The notes beneath the pieces are model-generated. The model ran no database searches. It worked only from the letters and a program-made list of their open reading frames with translations, and was not told where the DNA came from. DNA of 59,973 nt, taken from contig CANDNT010000022.1 in the NCBI GenBank assembly GCA_947387485.1, positions 1 through 59,973 on the forward strand. Direction: 5' to 3'. Of the stretch, positions 1 through 8,077 are shown one piece after another (the stretch's first letter is position 1; the number at the start of each line of letters is the position of its first letter). This stretch comes from Aquimarina rhabdastrellae (GTDB lineage Bacteria > Bacteroidota > Bacteroidia > Flavobacteriales > Flavobacteriaceae). The position numbers and the translations under genes are program-made.

Positions 1-3
1 AAG

Positions 4-76
4 TGACCGAGCTGGGGCTCGAACCCAGGACCCTCTCCTTAAAAGGGAGATGCTCTACCAACTGAGCTACTCGGTC
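4..76 (-). tRNA. tRNA-Lys (UUU), downstream copy
   Basis: A 73-nt cloverleaf reads on the minus strand. The acceptor stem GACCGAG pairs with CTCGGTC, the discriminator is A, the T-loop is GTTCGAG-like, and the anticodon loop CTTTTAA gives anticodon UUU (lysine). The CCA end is not encoded. It is identical to the copy 43 bp upstream, so the two are probably one transcript from the promoter at 219-248. Confidence 0.96.
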
Positions 77-119
77 TTTTATACTGTTATAATAAATTAA
101 ATATTTTTAAGAACTTTTG

Positions 120-192
120 TGACCGAGCTGGGGCTCGAACCCAGGACCCTCTCCTTAAAAGGGAGATGCTCTACCAACTGAGCTACTCGGTC
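120..192 (-). tRNA. tRNA-Lys (UUU), promoter-proximal copy
   Basis: Identical in all 73 bases to the neighbouring tRNA-Lys, with anticodon UUU in the loop CTTTTAA. It lies 26 nt downstream of a consensus Bacteroidota promoter on the minus strand. The tandem identical pair suggests a recent or concerted duplication that raises tRNA-Lys dosage, which suits an AAA-rich, AT-rich genome. Confidence 0.96.
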
Positions 193-218
193 AATAAGAT
201 ATTTCCTTATTGCGGGTG

Positions 219-248
219 CAAATATACTACCTATTTTTAATTATACAA
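219..248 (-). promoter_or_regulatory. Promoter of the tRNA-Lys pair
   Basis: On the minus strand, TTG (248-246) is followed after 19 bp by TATATTTG (226-219), an exact match to the Bacteroidota primary sigma consensus TTG-N19-TAnnTTTG. The sequence continues GCACCCGCAA. The same 17-mer TATATTTGCACCCGCAA occurs at the other end of the window (59939-59955). Confidence 0.85.
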
Positions 249-321
249 GAGAAAAAACATATAAATTTACATTTTATTTTAAAATTATTTAGAACAGTTT
301 ATAAACCAAATAGATATAATA

Positions 322-840
322 ATGAATATAGTTTTAATTGGTTATATGGGAAGTGGAAAATCACATATAAGTAAAGCTTTATCCCAAAAAATAAATAAGT
401 CTGCAATAGATTTAGACGATTATATAGAAGCAAAAGAAGAAAAGACAATTGCAGAAATTTTTTCTACCAAAGGAGAAATTTATTTTAGAAAAAAAGAAAG
501 CGAATATTTAAAAGAATGTTTAAAAACACAGGAGAACGCTATAATTTCATTAGGAGGAGGAACACCATGCTTTGGAAATAATCTAGCAATAATAAAAGAT
601 GCTACCAATACAATTACAATATATCTTAATACTACTGTAGGTGGATTAACCAAAAGATTGATTCTAGAAAAATCGAAAAGACCTCTAATAGCACATTTAG
701 AATCTGAAACAGCATTAGAAGATTTTATTAGAAAACATTTGTTTGAAAGGTCATATTATTATAATCAAGCAGATCATAATATTAAAACAGATAATAAAAA
801 TATTGAAGAAATTACCGAAGAAATTATATCGCTATTGTAA
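322..840 (+). CDS. aroK: Shikimate kinase
   Basis: Phosphorylates the 3-hydroxyl of shikimate with ATP, the fifth step of the chorismate pathway, in the cytoplasm. The 172-residue length is typical. A Walker A loop GYMGSGKS lies at residues 7-14, the substrate/Mg acidic pair D30 and D32 follows in DLDD, R56 and E59 lie in the FRKKES shikimate-binding segment, GGG is at 78-80, and an Arg-containing lid (KRPLIA) comes near residue 113. The start ATG is preceded by AT-rich sequence with no clear Shine-Dalgarno site, as usual in this phylum. The 3' end overlaps the convergent phosphoribosyltransferase gene by 9 bp. aroE of the same pathway lies far away at 37.8-38.5 kb. Confidence 0.95.
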   Translation: MNIVLIGYMGSGKSHISKALSQKINKSAIDLDDYIEAKEEKTIAEIFSTKGEIYFRKKESEYLKECLKTQENAIISLGGGTPCFGNNLAIIKDATNTITIYLNTTVGGLTKRLILEKSKRPLIAHLESETALEDFIRKHLFERSYYYNQADHNIKTDNKNIEEITEEIISLL

Positions 841-851
841 AATAGCGATAT
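826..851. terminator. Palindrome across the overlapping stop codons of aroK and the PRTase gene
   Basis: An 11-bp perfect stem ATATCGCTATT / AATAGCGATAT with a GTAA loop covers the last codons and both stop codons of the convergent genes. It can fold in both transcripts and probably acts as a bidirectional terminator, although no long U-tract follows on either side. Confidence 0.6.
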
Positions 852-1344
852 CTTCTGTAGCCGAAAAAGTAACTTTTACATGCTCATGTAAGGATGTAGA
901 AAGAGAAATTCCTTTAAAATCGGCTTTAACAGGATATTTCTTATGATTTCTATTTACTAAAACAGCAGTTTTAAATCGAGAAAGAGGAACATCTAAAAAA
1001 TGCTTAACACCATAAATTAACGTAGTACCAGAATTGAGAACATCATCTGTTAAAACTAAAGATTTATTTTCTAGTTCTGACAAAGGAATAGAGGTTTGAA
1101 CAGTATTTTGAGGTGACTCTTTATCGATGATTACTTTACATAAAGAAACTGATAAATCTGAAATAGAAGTTAGCATATCACAAAGACGTTGCGCAAAAAT
1201 ATAACCGTTATCAGCAATACCAGCAATAACAAGTTCTTTTTCATCGACATTGGTTTCATAAATTTGATACGCAATTCTTCTTATCTTATCTTGAATTTGT
1301 TGATGTGTGAGTATAATGTTTGTTAATTGCTGTTGCATTGTCAT
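832..1344 (-). CDS. Phosphoribosyltransferase family protein (type I, PyrR/HPRT-like)
   Basis: A type I phosphoribosyltransferase: the PRPP-binding loop VLTDDVLNSGTTL lies near residues 97-109, with the two acidic residues followed by the phosphate-binding SGTT turn. The 170-residue length fits the PyrR or purine-PRTase class. It would transfer ribose-5-phosphate from PRPP to a base, but the substrate cannot be read from the sequence, and a regulatory PyrR-like role is an alternative. It is convergent with aroK and overlaps it by 9 bp. Starts at M1 or M3 are both possible. Confidence 0.8.
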   Translation of the reverse strand: MTMQQQLTNIILTHQQIQDKIRRIAYQIYETNVDEKELVIAGIADNGYIFAQRLCDMLTSISDLSVSLCKVIIDKESPQNTVQTSIPLSELENKSLVLTDDVLNSGTTLIYGVKHFLDVPLSRFKTAVLVNRNHKKYPVKADFKGISLSTSLHEHVKVTFSATEDIAILQ

Positions 1345-1377
1345 AAGGATATATCGTTAGGTGAAAATAAAAAGATA

Positions 1378-1956
1378 CTATTTTAGATTTTCAAATATAA
1401 AAAAGAGTTCATTATGATGCCTTGGCGAAATTGAATTATAACAAAGAGCTAAAGTTTTTATTTTAAAAAATGGAGCAAATAAAGAAAGATATTCCTCTTT
1501 AGTTCCTCCAAAAGGAGGACCAGTTTGTTCAAAAACTTTATTAAACAGTAGCCCGACTAGTTTACCATTAGGTTTTAACAGAGACTTTATTTTTAAAACA
1601 TAATCTTCACGTCGATGAGGAGCTAAAGCACAAAAGAATGTTTGCTCAAATATAAGATCATAAGCACCTGTATGAGAAAAAAAATCTTTACACAAAAGAT
1701 GTTTATCTGGATATAAAGGAACTCTCGATTTTAGAGTATGTAATGCTTCGGGAACAAAATCTAACACATCAACATGCTGAAAGCCATTTTTTAATAAATA
1801 TTCAGCTTCATAACTGTTTCCACTACCAGGAATTAAAATACGTAATTCTTGATGGGGTAATTGATCTATATAAGCAGCTATAGGAGGTGATACATGACCG
1901 ATATCCCATTTTGTTTGATGGTTTACATATCTATAGTTCCAATAGTCTTTATCCAT
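1378..1956 (-). CDS. TPMT-family class I SAM-dependent methyltransferase
   Basis: A 192-residue Rossmann methyltransferase of the thiopurine S-methyltransferase superfamily. SAM motif I is LIPGSGNSYE (about 41-50), preceded by the TPMT-type N-terminal segment KWDIG with a Trp (W17), and a later PNGKL turn is typical of the motif III region. Family members methylate thiol or halide/thiocyanate acceptors. The Pro-Gly-x-Gly-x-x-x-E variant of motif I is characteristic. The start ATG lies 4 nt after the stop of the S4-domain gene, so the two are almost certainly co-transcribed. The acceptor is unknown. Confidence 0.82.
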   Translation of the reverse strand: MDKDYWNYRYVNHQTKWDIGHVSPPIAAYIDQLPHQELRILIPGSGNSYEAEYLLKNGFQHVDVLDFVPEALHTLKSRVPLYPDKHLLCKDFFSHTGAYDLIFEQTFFCALAPHRREDYVLKIKSLLKPNGKLVGLLFNKVFEQTGPPFGGTKEEYLSLFAPFFKIKTLALCYNSISPRHHNELFFIFENLK

Positions 1957-1960
1957 CTAA

Positions 1961-2347
1961 TTATTCTTCTTCAAAGTTTTTCTCAACTTCAAACCATTCA
2001 TCAATATCGCGTCTATCCTTTTTAGTAGGGCGACCCGTTCCTTTTTTACGATAATAATCTTTAGAATATTTGAGTAAATCAAGTTTTTGCAACGCTTCTT
2101 GTGGAGTAACGTCTTTACGATAGAGATCAACTAGTTTTGCACCTACTCGACTTGGAGGAAGATCTAAGACGACAAGCTCATAATCTATTTGATTTTTGCG
2201 TACTTGAACGGTATCTGTAGGATATACATCACGAGAAGGCTTAATAAGGTCTCCGTTAACACGAACTTTACCTTGTTTACAAGCAGCTGTAGCTATACTT
2301 CTAGTTTTAAAATAACGAATACACCATAGATATTTGTCAATACGCAT
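1961..2347 (-). CDS. Hsp15-like S4-domain RNA-binding protein
   Basis: A 128-residue protein with an S4 domain at residues 1-60 (MRIDKYLWCIRYFKTRS, then GKVRVNG) and a strongly charged C-terminal tail (KKGTGRPTKKDRRD). This matches the Hsp15/HslR family, which binds 50S subunits carrying stalled nascent chains and helps recycle them. It is the first gene of a two-gene unit with the TPMT-type methyltransferase. A -7 promoter element lies 45 bp upstream. Assignment to the family is firm; the exact role in this organism is inferred. Confidence 0.85.
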   Translation of the reverse strand: MRIDKYLWCIRYFKTRSIATAACKQGKVRVNGDLIKPSRDVYPTDTVQVRKNQIDYELVVLDLPPSRVGAKLVDLYRKDVTPQEALQKLDLLKYSKDYYRKKGTGRPTKKDRRDIDEWFEVEKNFEEE

Positions 2348-2392
2348 ATATGATAACTTAAAAAAATGAGTTTATATTAAATAATTATAAAA

Positions 2393-2400
2393 CAAAAGTA
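2393..2400 (-). promoter_or_regulatory. -7 element upstream of the S4-domain gene
   Basis: TACTTTTG on the minus strand matches TAnnTTTG and would start a transcript about 40 nt upstream of the S4-domain gene. No TTG is found at the expected -33 distance, so this is a partial match. Confidence 0.4.
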
Positions 2401-2440
2401 CAAGAAAATCGTATCTTGCAGCACTTAAAAAAGCAATTAG

Positions 2441-3415
2441 ATGAATTTTAAAAAGTATATCCTTATAGCAGGCGCTGGTTTATTGGCATTATATGCTTGT
2501 AAAAATAATGATGATAATGATATTATAGCAGTTCCATTAAGAGATCGCGGGGAGCAAGCAATAGAAGATGATGCTACTTTACGAGAATATCTAGAGACGC
2601 ATTTTTATAACTATGAAGAGTTTGCTAATCCACCTGCTGATTTTGATTATAAAATTGTAATTGATACAATAGAAGGTGCTAATGAAAATAAAACACCATT
2701 ATTGAATCAAGTTGAAACTAAGGTAGTAAATAGAGAAGGTGTAGATCAAAACTTATATATTTTAAAAGTAAGAGAAGGAGAGCGTGAAGATATCACGTTT
2801 GCTGATTCAACTTTTGTAACATATAGAGGTTATTTGATCGATAATGAGCCTTTTGATAGTGCAATTACTCCTTTATGGTTTGATTTACCAGCAACAGTAG
2901 ATGGTTTTTCTCAAGCAATGGTAGAATTTAAAGGAGGAACAGCAACAGGGATAGGTGTTGATGGTACGTTAACATATGATGATGATTATGGTATTGGAGC
3001 TGTTTTTATGCCTAGTGGATTAGGTTATTTTGCAAATTCACCATTAGGTGTTATTGATCCATATGATCCATTAATATTTCTTTTTGAAGTATATGATGTT
3101 AATGATGAAACTGATCATGATAGGGACGGAGTTTTATCATTACTTGAAGATGTAAATAACAATCAAGATCTTAATGATGATGATACAGATGATGATGGTA
3201 TTGTTAATTATCTTGATGTAGATGATGATAATGATGGTGTAGCAACAATAAACGAAGATTTAGAGCCAGATACAGATTTGACTGTAGATAGAGATGGAGA
3301 CGGAGACCCTACTAATGATATAGGAGATGGAGATCCTACTAATGATGATACTGATGGGGATGGAATACCTAATTATTTAGATACTGACGATACAGGATCT
3401 AGATTAGATTCATAA
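2441..3415 (+). CDS. FKBP-like peptidyl-prolyl isomerase lipoprotein with Asp-rich calcium-binding repeats
   Basis: A 324-residue lipoprotein: lipobox ending at Cys20 (LYAC). Residues about 115-220 resemble an FKBP domain (VTYRGYLIDNEPFDSA, later FMPSGLGYF and a closing LIFLFEVYDV strand), but several FKBP active-site positions are not obvious. From about residue 220 there are thrombospondin type 3-like repeats (DRDGDGDPTND, DTDGDGIPNYLD), which bind calcium in related surface proteins. It probably sits in the outer membrane facing the periplasm or the cell surface. Isomerase activity is uncertain. It is monocistronic and followed by a strong hairpin shared with ndk. Confidence 0.8.
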   Translation: MNFKKYILIAGAGLLALYACKNNDDNDIIAVPLRDRGEQAIEDDATLREYLETHFYNYEEFANPPADFDYKIVIDTIEGANENKTPLLNQVETKVVNREGVDQNLYILKVREGEREDITFADSTFVTYRGYLIDNEPFDSAITPLWFDLPATVDGFSQAMVEFKGGTATGIGVDGTLTYDDDYGIGAVFMPSGLGYFANSPLGVIDPYDPLIFLFEVYDVNDETDHDRDGVLSLLEDVNNNQDLNDDDTDDDGIVNYLDVDDDNDGVATINEDLEPDTDLTVDRDGDGDPTNDIGDGDPTNDDTDGDGIPNYLDTDDTGSRLDS

Positions 3416-3437
3416 TTAGATTCTCAATTAAGCATAT

Positions 3438-3471
3438 AAAAAATCCCAGTCTAAACAGACTGGGATTTTTT
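3438..3471. terminator. Bidirectional terminator between the FKBP lipoprotein gene and ndk
   Basis: The stem AAAAATCCCAGTCT / AGACTGGGATTTTT with loop AAAC is flanked by A- and T-tracts on both sides, so it can terminate both convergent transcripts. Confidence 0.9.
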
Positions 3472-3492
3472 ATATATGAAATGCAATTGTAA

Positions 3493-3912
3493 TTAGAATT
3501 GCTCTCTTCCAGCAAAATGAAATGCTCCTTCTATAGCAGCGTTTTCATCACTATCACTTCCGTGAATAGCGTTTTCACCAATAGATTTAGCATATTTTTT
3601 ACGGATAGTTCCTTCAGCAGCTTCTTCTGGGTTAGTAGCTCCAATTAAAGTTCTGAAATCCTCAACAGCATTTTCCTTTTCAAGGATAGCAGCTACGATA
3701 GGACCACTAGTCATATATTCAACTAATTCTCCGTAGAATGGACGCTCACTGTGTACAGCATAAAAAGCTTTAGCATCAGCAGTAGTTAATTGCGTTAATT
3801 TCATTGCTACGATTCTAAAACCAGAAGCTGTGATTTGTTCAAGTATAGCACCGATGTGTCCATCTTTTACAGCATCAGGCTTAAGCATAGTAAATGTTCT
3901 ATTTGTTGCCAT
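3493..3912 (-). CDS. ndk: Nucleoside diphosphate kinase
   Basis: Exchanges gamma-phosphates between nucleoside di- and triphosphates, using a phospho-histidine intermediate. The 139-residue length is canonical. The N-terminus has TFTMLKPDAV and the active-site histidine is H117 in NAIHGSDS. It has its own consensus promoter about 65 bp upstream and shares a terminator with the convergent FKBP lipoprotein gene. Confidence 0.97.
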   Translation of the reverse strand: MATNRTFTMLKPDAVKDGHIGAILEQITASGFRIVAMKLTQLTTADAKAFYAVHSERPFYGELVEYMTSGPIVAAILEKENAVEDFRTLIGATNPEEAAEGTIRKKYAKSIGENAIHGSDSDENAAIEGAFHFAGREQF

Positions 3913-3976
3913 TTTTAAGATATTATAATTAATAAAGAGTATTACACTCAGATAATAATTAGTGTTAAATTTTGTG

Positions 3977-4006
3977 CAAAAGTATATATAATCAAATCAA
4001 AAACAA
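3977..4006 (-). promoter_or_regulatory. Promoter of ndk
   Basis: On the minus strand TTG (4006-4004) is separated by 19 bp from TACTTTTG (3984-3977), a full match to the Bacteroidota consensus. The predicted transcript starts about 55-60 nt upstream of ndk. Confidence 0.75.
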
Positions 4007-4057
4007 GCATTACTCTAAGAAAGTATTTAGAATCTCTTAAATAGCCTTCAATACAAG

Positions 4058-5107
4058 CTATTTTTTAATGTAGTTTTGAAGATGATTTTGAAAGATTAAA
4101 CCATTTTCTCCTCTCATTTCAAAAAGAACATTTTTTTCTTTTAAATTAAATCGTAAAATACCAAAACTAGGTTTAGCAACAACATTTCCAAAACGATAAA
4201 CATTAGGTTCTTTTTTGAATTTTGTATAGGCGTGAGTCAAACCGCTAGAGGTAAAATCTATTAAAGGATTATCTAATTGTTTAAGGGTGATTTGTGAAAA
4301 CTCAGAAATATGTCGATCACCGCTTAATAAAATAACTCGTTTTGCTTTAGAAGCTATAATGAGTTCCTGTAATTTAAGTACTTCGTTGGGGAAATTCCCC
4401 CAAGATTCAAAACCATGTTCGGCAGATAAAAATTGAATACTACTTACAATAATATTAAAATCAGCAGTACTAGTCTGTAGTTCGTTTTCTAGCCATGACC
4501 ATTGTTGTTCTCCAAGAATGGTTCCAGTAGCACTAGTTGTATATCGTTTATTAGGAGAATCACTTTTTTGAAGAGGACTTCTAAAATAACGCGTATCTAA
4601 TATGATAATTTTTATATCACCTGTTTTAGTATTAAAAGTTTGAGAAGTATAAATACCTTTTTGATACCTTCTAGGGTGCTCTTTTGGAATATCGATAAAA
4701 TCAAGAAATAATTGCTGACTTTCTTCTTTCATTTTCCATTCGGATCCAGCATCATTTTTACCATAGTCATGGTCATCCCATGTAGCCAAAATAGGAGTTT
4801 GTTGAATAAGTGATTGATAGTGTGGATTGTTTTTTTGAGAAGCATAATCATCGGCTAATTTTCGCATATTATCAGTATCTGCATAAATATTGTCTCCTCC
4901 CCAAATAAAAACGTCAGGATTAAGAGCTATAATCTCTTTCCAGAAAGGTTGAGGTCGATATTGTTTATTGCAGCTTCCAAACGCAATAGTAAAATCATAA
5001 GAAGCTTCTTGAGCATAAATAGGAGAAACTAAACAAGAAGAAAAGAAAATAATAGTTATAAGTTTCCAAAAAACGAATTTCATGATAAAGATGATTTGAT
5101 GAACCAT
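4058..5107 (-). CDS. PhoD-like exported metallophosphatase
   Basis: A PhoD/alkaline phosphatase D-type metallophosphoesterase. After a hydrophobic signal segment ending near YAQ (residues 31-33) come the metal-site motifs FGSCNK (43-48), GGDNIY (70-75), WDDHDYGKND (110-119) and LSGDRHISEF. Family members hydrolyse phosphodiesters or phosphomonoesters, often with Ca/Fe. The signal peptide places it outside the cytoplasm. An internal ATG (M9, position 5083) gives a more compact signal peptide and may be the real start. The gene is divergent from nrnA with a short shared upstream region. The natural substrate is unknown. Confidence 0.87.
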   Translation of the reverse strand: MVHQIIFIMKFVFWKLITIIFFSSCLVSPIYAQEASYDFTIAFGSCNKQYRPQPFWKEIIALNPDVFIWGGDNIYADTDNMRKLADDYASQKNNPHYQSLIQQTPILATWDDHDYGKNDAGSEWKMKEESQQLFLDFIDIPKEHPRRYQKGIYTSQTFNTKTGDIKIIILDTRYFRSPLQKSDSPNKRYTTSATGTILGEQQWSWLENELQTSTADFNIIVSSIQFLSAEHGFESWGNFPNEVLKLQELIIASKAKRVILLSGDRHISEFSQITLKQLDNPLIDFTSSGLTHAYTKFKKEPNVYRFGNVVAKPSFGILRFNLKEKNVLFEMRGENGLIFQNHLQNYIKK

Positions 5108-5148
5108 AAAATTACAATAATAAGATGAGCTAAAATAGTATTAAGTTG

Positions 5149-5156
5149 TATATTCG
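5149..5156 (+). promoter_or_regulatory. Possible -7 element immediately before nrnA
   Basis: TATATTCG differs at one position from TAnnTTTG and ends 7 nt before the ATG at 5164, so a transcript from it would be leaderless or nearly so. No TTG is found at the usual -33 distance. Confidence 0.35.
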
Positions 5157-5163
5157 TGACCTT

Positions 5164-6180
5164 ATGAGTACATCTGAAATAAGAGAGATAAAAGAGTTAC
5201 TTAAAACTCCTAAGAAGATAGTGATTGTTCCGCATAGAAATCCAGATGGAGATGCGATAGGATCAACAACAGCATTACACCAATATTTGACAGGATTAGG
5301 GCATGAATCAGTTATTATAGCACCTAATGATTATCCTAATTTTTTAAAATGGATACCTACAGAATCTTCAATTATCAAGTATGAAAATGAAGTTGAGAAG
5401 GCTAAAGAAATTATAGCAGCAGCAGATATTATTTTCACTTTGGATTTTAACCATTTTTCTAGAACAGGAATGATGGAAGAAGCATTAAAAGAAGCTAAAG
5501 GAATGTATATTATGATAGATCATCATCAAGCACCAGATGATTATGCAGCATATACATATAGTGATACTTCAATGAGTTCAACATGTCAAATGGTATATCA
5601 TTTTATTGAGAAATTAGATGATTTAGCATGTATTACTCCAGAGATGGCTACGAGTATTTATGTAGGAATAATGACCGATACAGGTTCTTTTAGATTTAGA
5701 TCAACAACAAGTACAACACATAGAGTGATTGCAGATTTAATAGATAGAGGAGCAGATAATACGCAGATACATCAAAATATATACGATACAAATACATACT
5801 CTAGATTACAATTACAAGGAGTAGCATTAAAGAACTTAAAAGTGCTACCAGAGTATAGAACAGCCTATATTACATTATCTCAAGAAGAATTAGATAGTCA
5901 CGACTTTAAAAAAGGAGATACAGAAGGTTTTGTCAATTTTGGGTTGTCGCTAGAAGGAATTATTTTTGCTGCAATTTTCATTGAAAATAAAGGAGAAGGT
6001 ATTATTAAAATTTCATTGAGATCAAAAGGTGATTTTTCTGTAAATGAATTTTCTAGAGCACATTTTTCTGGTGGTGGACATAACAACGCTGCTGGTGGAA
6101 AAAGTGAGTTATCTATAGAAGAGACCGTTGATAAATTTATTAGTATCTTACCGACCTATAAAACACAACTGAGCAAATGA
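5164..6180 (+). CDS. nrnA: DHH/DHHA1 phosphoesterase, NrnA-like (oligoribonuclease / pAp phosphatase)
   Basis: A 338-residue DHH-family phosphoesterase: HRNPDGDAIGS at residues 24-34, D94 in TLDFN, DHH at 119-121 and the C-terminal DHHA1 signature GGGHNNAAGG beginning at 303. NrnA proteins degrade short RNA oligonucleotides and dephosphorylate pAp, using Mn. I chose the ATG at 5164; the reading frame extends to a TTG at 5146, but the seven extra residues are not family-like and overlap a promoter-like element. Its stop overlaps the start of gldI (ATGA), so nrnA, gldI and the next isomerase gene form an operon. Confidence 0.9.
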   Translation: MSTSEIREIKELLKTPKKIVIVPHRNPDGDAIGSTTALHQYLTGLGHESVIIAPNDYPNFLKWIPTESSIIKYENEVEKAKEIIAAADIIFTLDFNHFSRTGMMEEALKEAKGMYIMIDHHQAPDDYAAYTYSDTSMSSTCQMVYHFIEKLDDLACITPEMATSIYVGIMTDTGSFRFRSTTSTTHRVIADLIDRGADNTQIHQNIYDTNTYSRLQLQGVALKNLKVLPEYRTAYITLSQEELDSHDFKKGDTEGFVNFGLSLEGIIFAAIFIENKGEGIIKISLRSKGDFSVNEFSRAHFSGGGHNNAAGGKSELSIEETVDKFISILPTYKTQLSK

Positions 6181-6722
6181 GACATTTTGGTATCCTAATC
6201 ATACTTTTTATAGCTGTAACAAATGGAGCGTGTCAAACGCCAAAAGCAAGAAAACCTATTGACGTTTTCTCAGGATCTTTTATAAAAGATTCGGCTAAGC
6301 GTAATAAAGAGTTATTGACAAAAGAACAGACTTATATAGAAGGACTGATAAAAAAGGATACGTTACATCAATATATAACTTCTGAAGGAGGTTTTTGGTA
6401 TTATTATACAACAAAGGATACAATAAGTAGTGCAAAACCTAAGTTTGGAGATATAGTGAATTTTGATTACGATATTTCTTCATTAAGAGATCAGGTGATT
6501 TATACAAAAGAAGAATTAAAGAATCAAAATTACCCAATTGATAAAGACGAGTTATTTCACGGATTAAGAGAAGGGTTAAAGTTGATGCAAATAGGAGAAG
6601 AAATAACGTTTATATTTCCATCGTATTTAGCATTTGGATATTATGGAGATAACGATAAAATAGGTACAAATGTGCCGATAAAAGTGAACGTAAAACTAAA
6701 TAACATAAAGAAAGTAGATTAA
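6177..6722 (+). CDS. gldI: Gliding-associated FKBP-type peptidyl-prolyl isomerase lipoprotein GldI
   Basis: A 181-residue lipoprotein (lipobox NGAC, Cys19) with a C-terminal FKBP domain (about 80-181: GDIVNFDYDIS, then GLREGLKLMQIGEEITFIFPS, AFGYYG). It matches GldI, a periplasmic isomerase needed for folding of gliding/T9SS components in flavobacteria. The FKBP core has acquired a YTKEE insertion typical of this group. It is translationally coupled to nrnA by a 4-bp ATGA overlap and is followed after 11 bp by a second isomerase gene. The two T9SS cargo genes in this window show that the system is present. Confidence 0.87.
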   Translation: MRHFGILIILFIAVTNGACQTPKARKPIDVFSGSFIKDSAKRNKELLTKEQTYIEGLIKKDTLHQYITSEGGFWYYYTTKDTISSAKPKFGDIVNFDYDISSLRDQVIYTKEELKNQNYPIDKDELFHGLREGLKLMQIGEEITFIFPSYLAFGYYGDNDKIGTNVPIKVNVKLNNIKKVD

Positions 6723-6733
6723 TTAATAAAAAA

Positions 6734-7864
6734 ATGAGAAAACTAAGCTTTTTATTACTAGCTATTGTAGCCACTGTTTTAAGCAGTTGTAATGATAAAT
6801 ACCCAGATCTTAAAGATGGTATATATGCAGAAATTATAACAAATAAAGGAACTGTTGTAGCAGAATTATTTTATAAGCAAACCCCAATGACTATTGCAAA
6901 CTTTGTATCGCTTGCAGAGGGAACAAATACTATGGTAGATAGTATCTATAAAGGGAAAAAATATTATAACGGAATTACATTTCATAGAGTTATCAAAGAC
7001 TTTATGATTCAAACAGGAGATCCTAAAGGTAATGGAGCTGGAGGACCAGGATATAAATTTCCAGATGAAATCGTGGATTCTTTGACGCATAAATCAAAAG
7101 GAGTATTATCTATGGCTAATGCTGGACCAGGTACTAATGGAAGTCAGTTCTTTATTACTTTAAAAGAAACACCATGGTTAAATGGTAAGCATACTGTATT
7201 TGGAGAAGTAGTTTTAGGACAAGATGTAGTAGATAGTATAGGTGTAGCTGAAGTTGATGGGAGTAAGCCAAAATCTCCTATTACAATGACTGAGGTGAAT
7301 ATTATTCGTAAAGGGAAAGAAGCAAAAGCTTTTGACGCAGTTGCTGCCTTTGAAGGAAAATTAAAAGAAGAAGAAGAAAAGAAAGCTGAAGCTGCTCGTA
7401 AAGCAAAAGAACTTAAAGAGCAAACTGCTAAGAAATATGCAGATATGAAATCTAAAGCTAAAAAACTGGATAGCGGATTAGAAATCGTAATGCTTAACGA
7501 AGGTGATGGAGAAAAGCCAAAAGTAAGCGATATGGTAGGAGTACATTACGCAGGATTCTTAGCAGATGGAACTATTTTTGATACGAGTATAGAAGCATTA
7601 GCAAAAAAGACAGGTACATATAATGCAAGAAGAGCAGCAGCTAATGGATATGCACCTTTAGTAATGCCTTACTCTCCAGAAGCGCAAATGATTCCAGGAT
7701 TTAAAGAAGGAGTACAACAATTAAAAGTTGGAGAAAAAGCAGTATTATTTATCCCAGCTCACTTAGGATATGGAGAGCGTCAAGTAGGACCAATACCTGC
7801 AAATGCTGATCTTATCTTTGAAGTTGAGTTAACTCATATTCAAGGAAAAGAAGCTGCAAAATAA
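6734..7864 (+). CDS. Cyclophilin-FKBP fusion peptidyl-prolyl isomerase lipoprotein
   Basis: A 376-residue lipoprotein (lipobox LSSC, Cys19) with two unrelated isomerase folds. Residues about 30-190 are a cyclophilin (FHRVIKDFMIQTGDP, GTNGSQFFITL, WLNGKHTVFGEV). A charged Lys/Glu/Ala helix (about 205-245) links it to a C-terminal FKBP domain (VHYAGFLADGTIFDTS, PGFKEGVQQLKVGEKAVLFIP, LGYGERQVGPIPANADLIFEVEL). Both active sites look intact. It would act in the periplasm as a folding catalyst, and its position after gldI suggests a shared role in outer-membrane or T9SS biogenesis. A strong terminator follows. Confidence 0.92.
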   Translation: MRKLSFLLLAIVATVLSSCNDKYPDLKDGIYAEIITNKGTVVAELFYKQTPMTIANFVSLAEGTNTMVDSIYKGKKYYNGITFHRVIKDFMIQTGDPKGNGAGGPGYKFPDEIVDSLTHKSKGVLSMANAGPGTNGSQFFITLKETPWLNGKHTVFGEVVLGQDVVDSIGVAEVDGSKPKSPITMTEVNIIRKGKEAKAFDAVAAFEGKLKEEEEKKAEAARKAKELKEQTAKKYADMKSKAKKLDSGLEIVMLNEGDGEKPKVSDMVGVHYAGFLADGTIFDTSIEALAKKTGTYNARRAAANGYAPLVMPYSPEAQMIPGFKEGVQQLKVGEKAVLFIPAHLGYGERQVGPIPANADLIFEVELTHIQGKEAAK

Positions 7865-7892
7865 AAGAGAATATAATAGTATAAATATTCAT

Positions 7893-7929
7893 AAAAAAGC
7901 CTCTCAAACATAGTTTGAGAGGCTTTTTT
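7893..7929 (+). terminator. Terminator of the nrnA-gldI-isomerase operon
   Basis: The stem AAAAAAGCCTCTCAAAC pairs perfectly with GTTTGAGAGGCTTTTTT around a 3-nt loop and ends in a T-tract: a classical intrinsic terminator. Confidence 0.92.
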
Positions 7930-8031
7930 ATATTAGTAGTAGAAAAAAGAAATTATATACAAGATTAAAAAAAATACTGAAAAGACAGAAAAGTACGGTT
8001 TTACCATATGTATAATTCAGGCAAGAAACTC

Positions 8032-8039
8032 TACTTTTG
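8032..8039 (+). promoter_or_regulatory. -7 element of the accessory island
   Basis: TACTTTTG matches TAnnTTTG and lies 38 bp before the ATG of the interrupted lipoprotein gene. No TTG occurs at the -33 distance. It is the first promoter-like site after the preceding terminator, so it may drive the island. Confidence 0.45.
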
Positions 8040-8077
8040 AGCCAGAAATTCATTAATAAAAAAAACAAGTATATTTT

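Noticed and set aside
4..192. Attachment site for an integrated element at the tRNA-Lys pair
   Set aside because: The duplication is of the whole tRNA gene, with no integrase gene or partial tRNA 3' end elsewhere in the window.
743..946. Open frame across the end of aroK
   Set aside because: It overlaps aroK and the PRTase gene in another frame, has no plausible start context and low-complexity Lys/Ile composition; a shadow of real genes.
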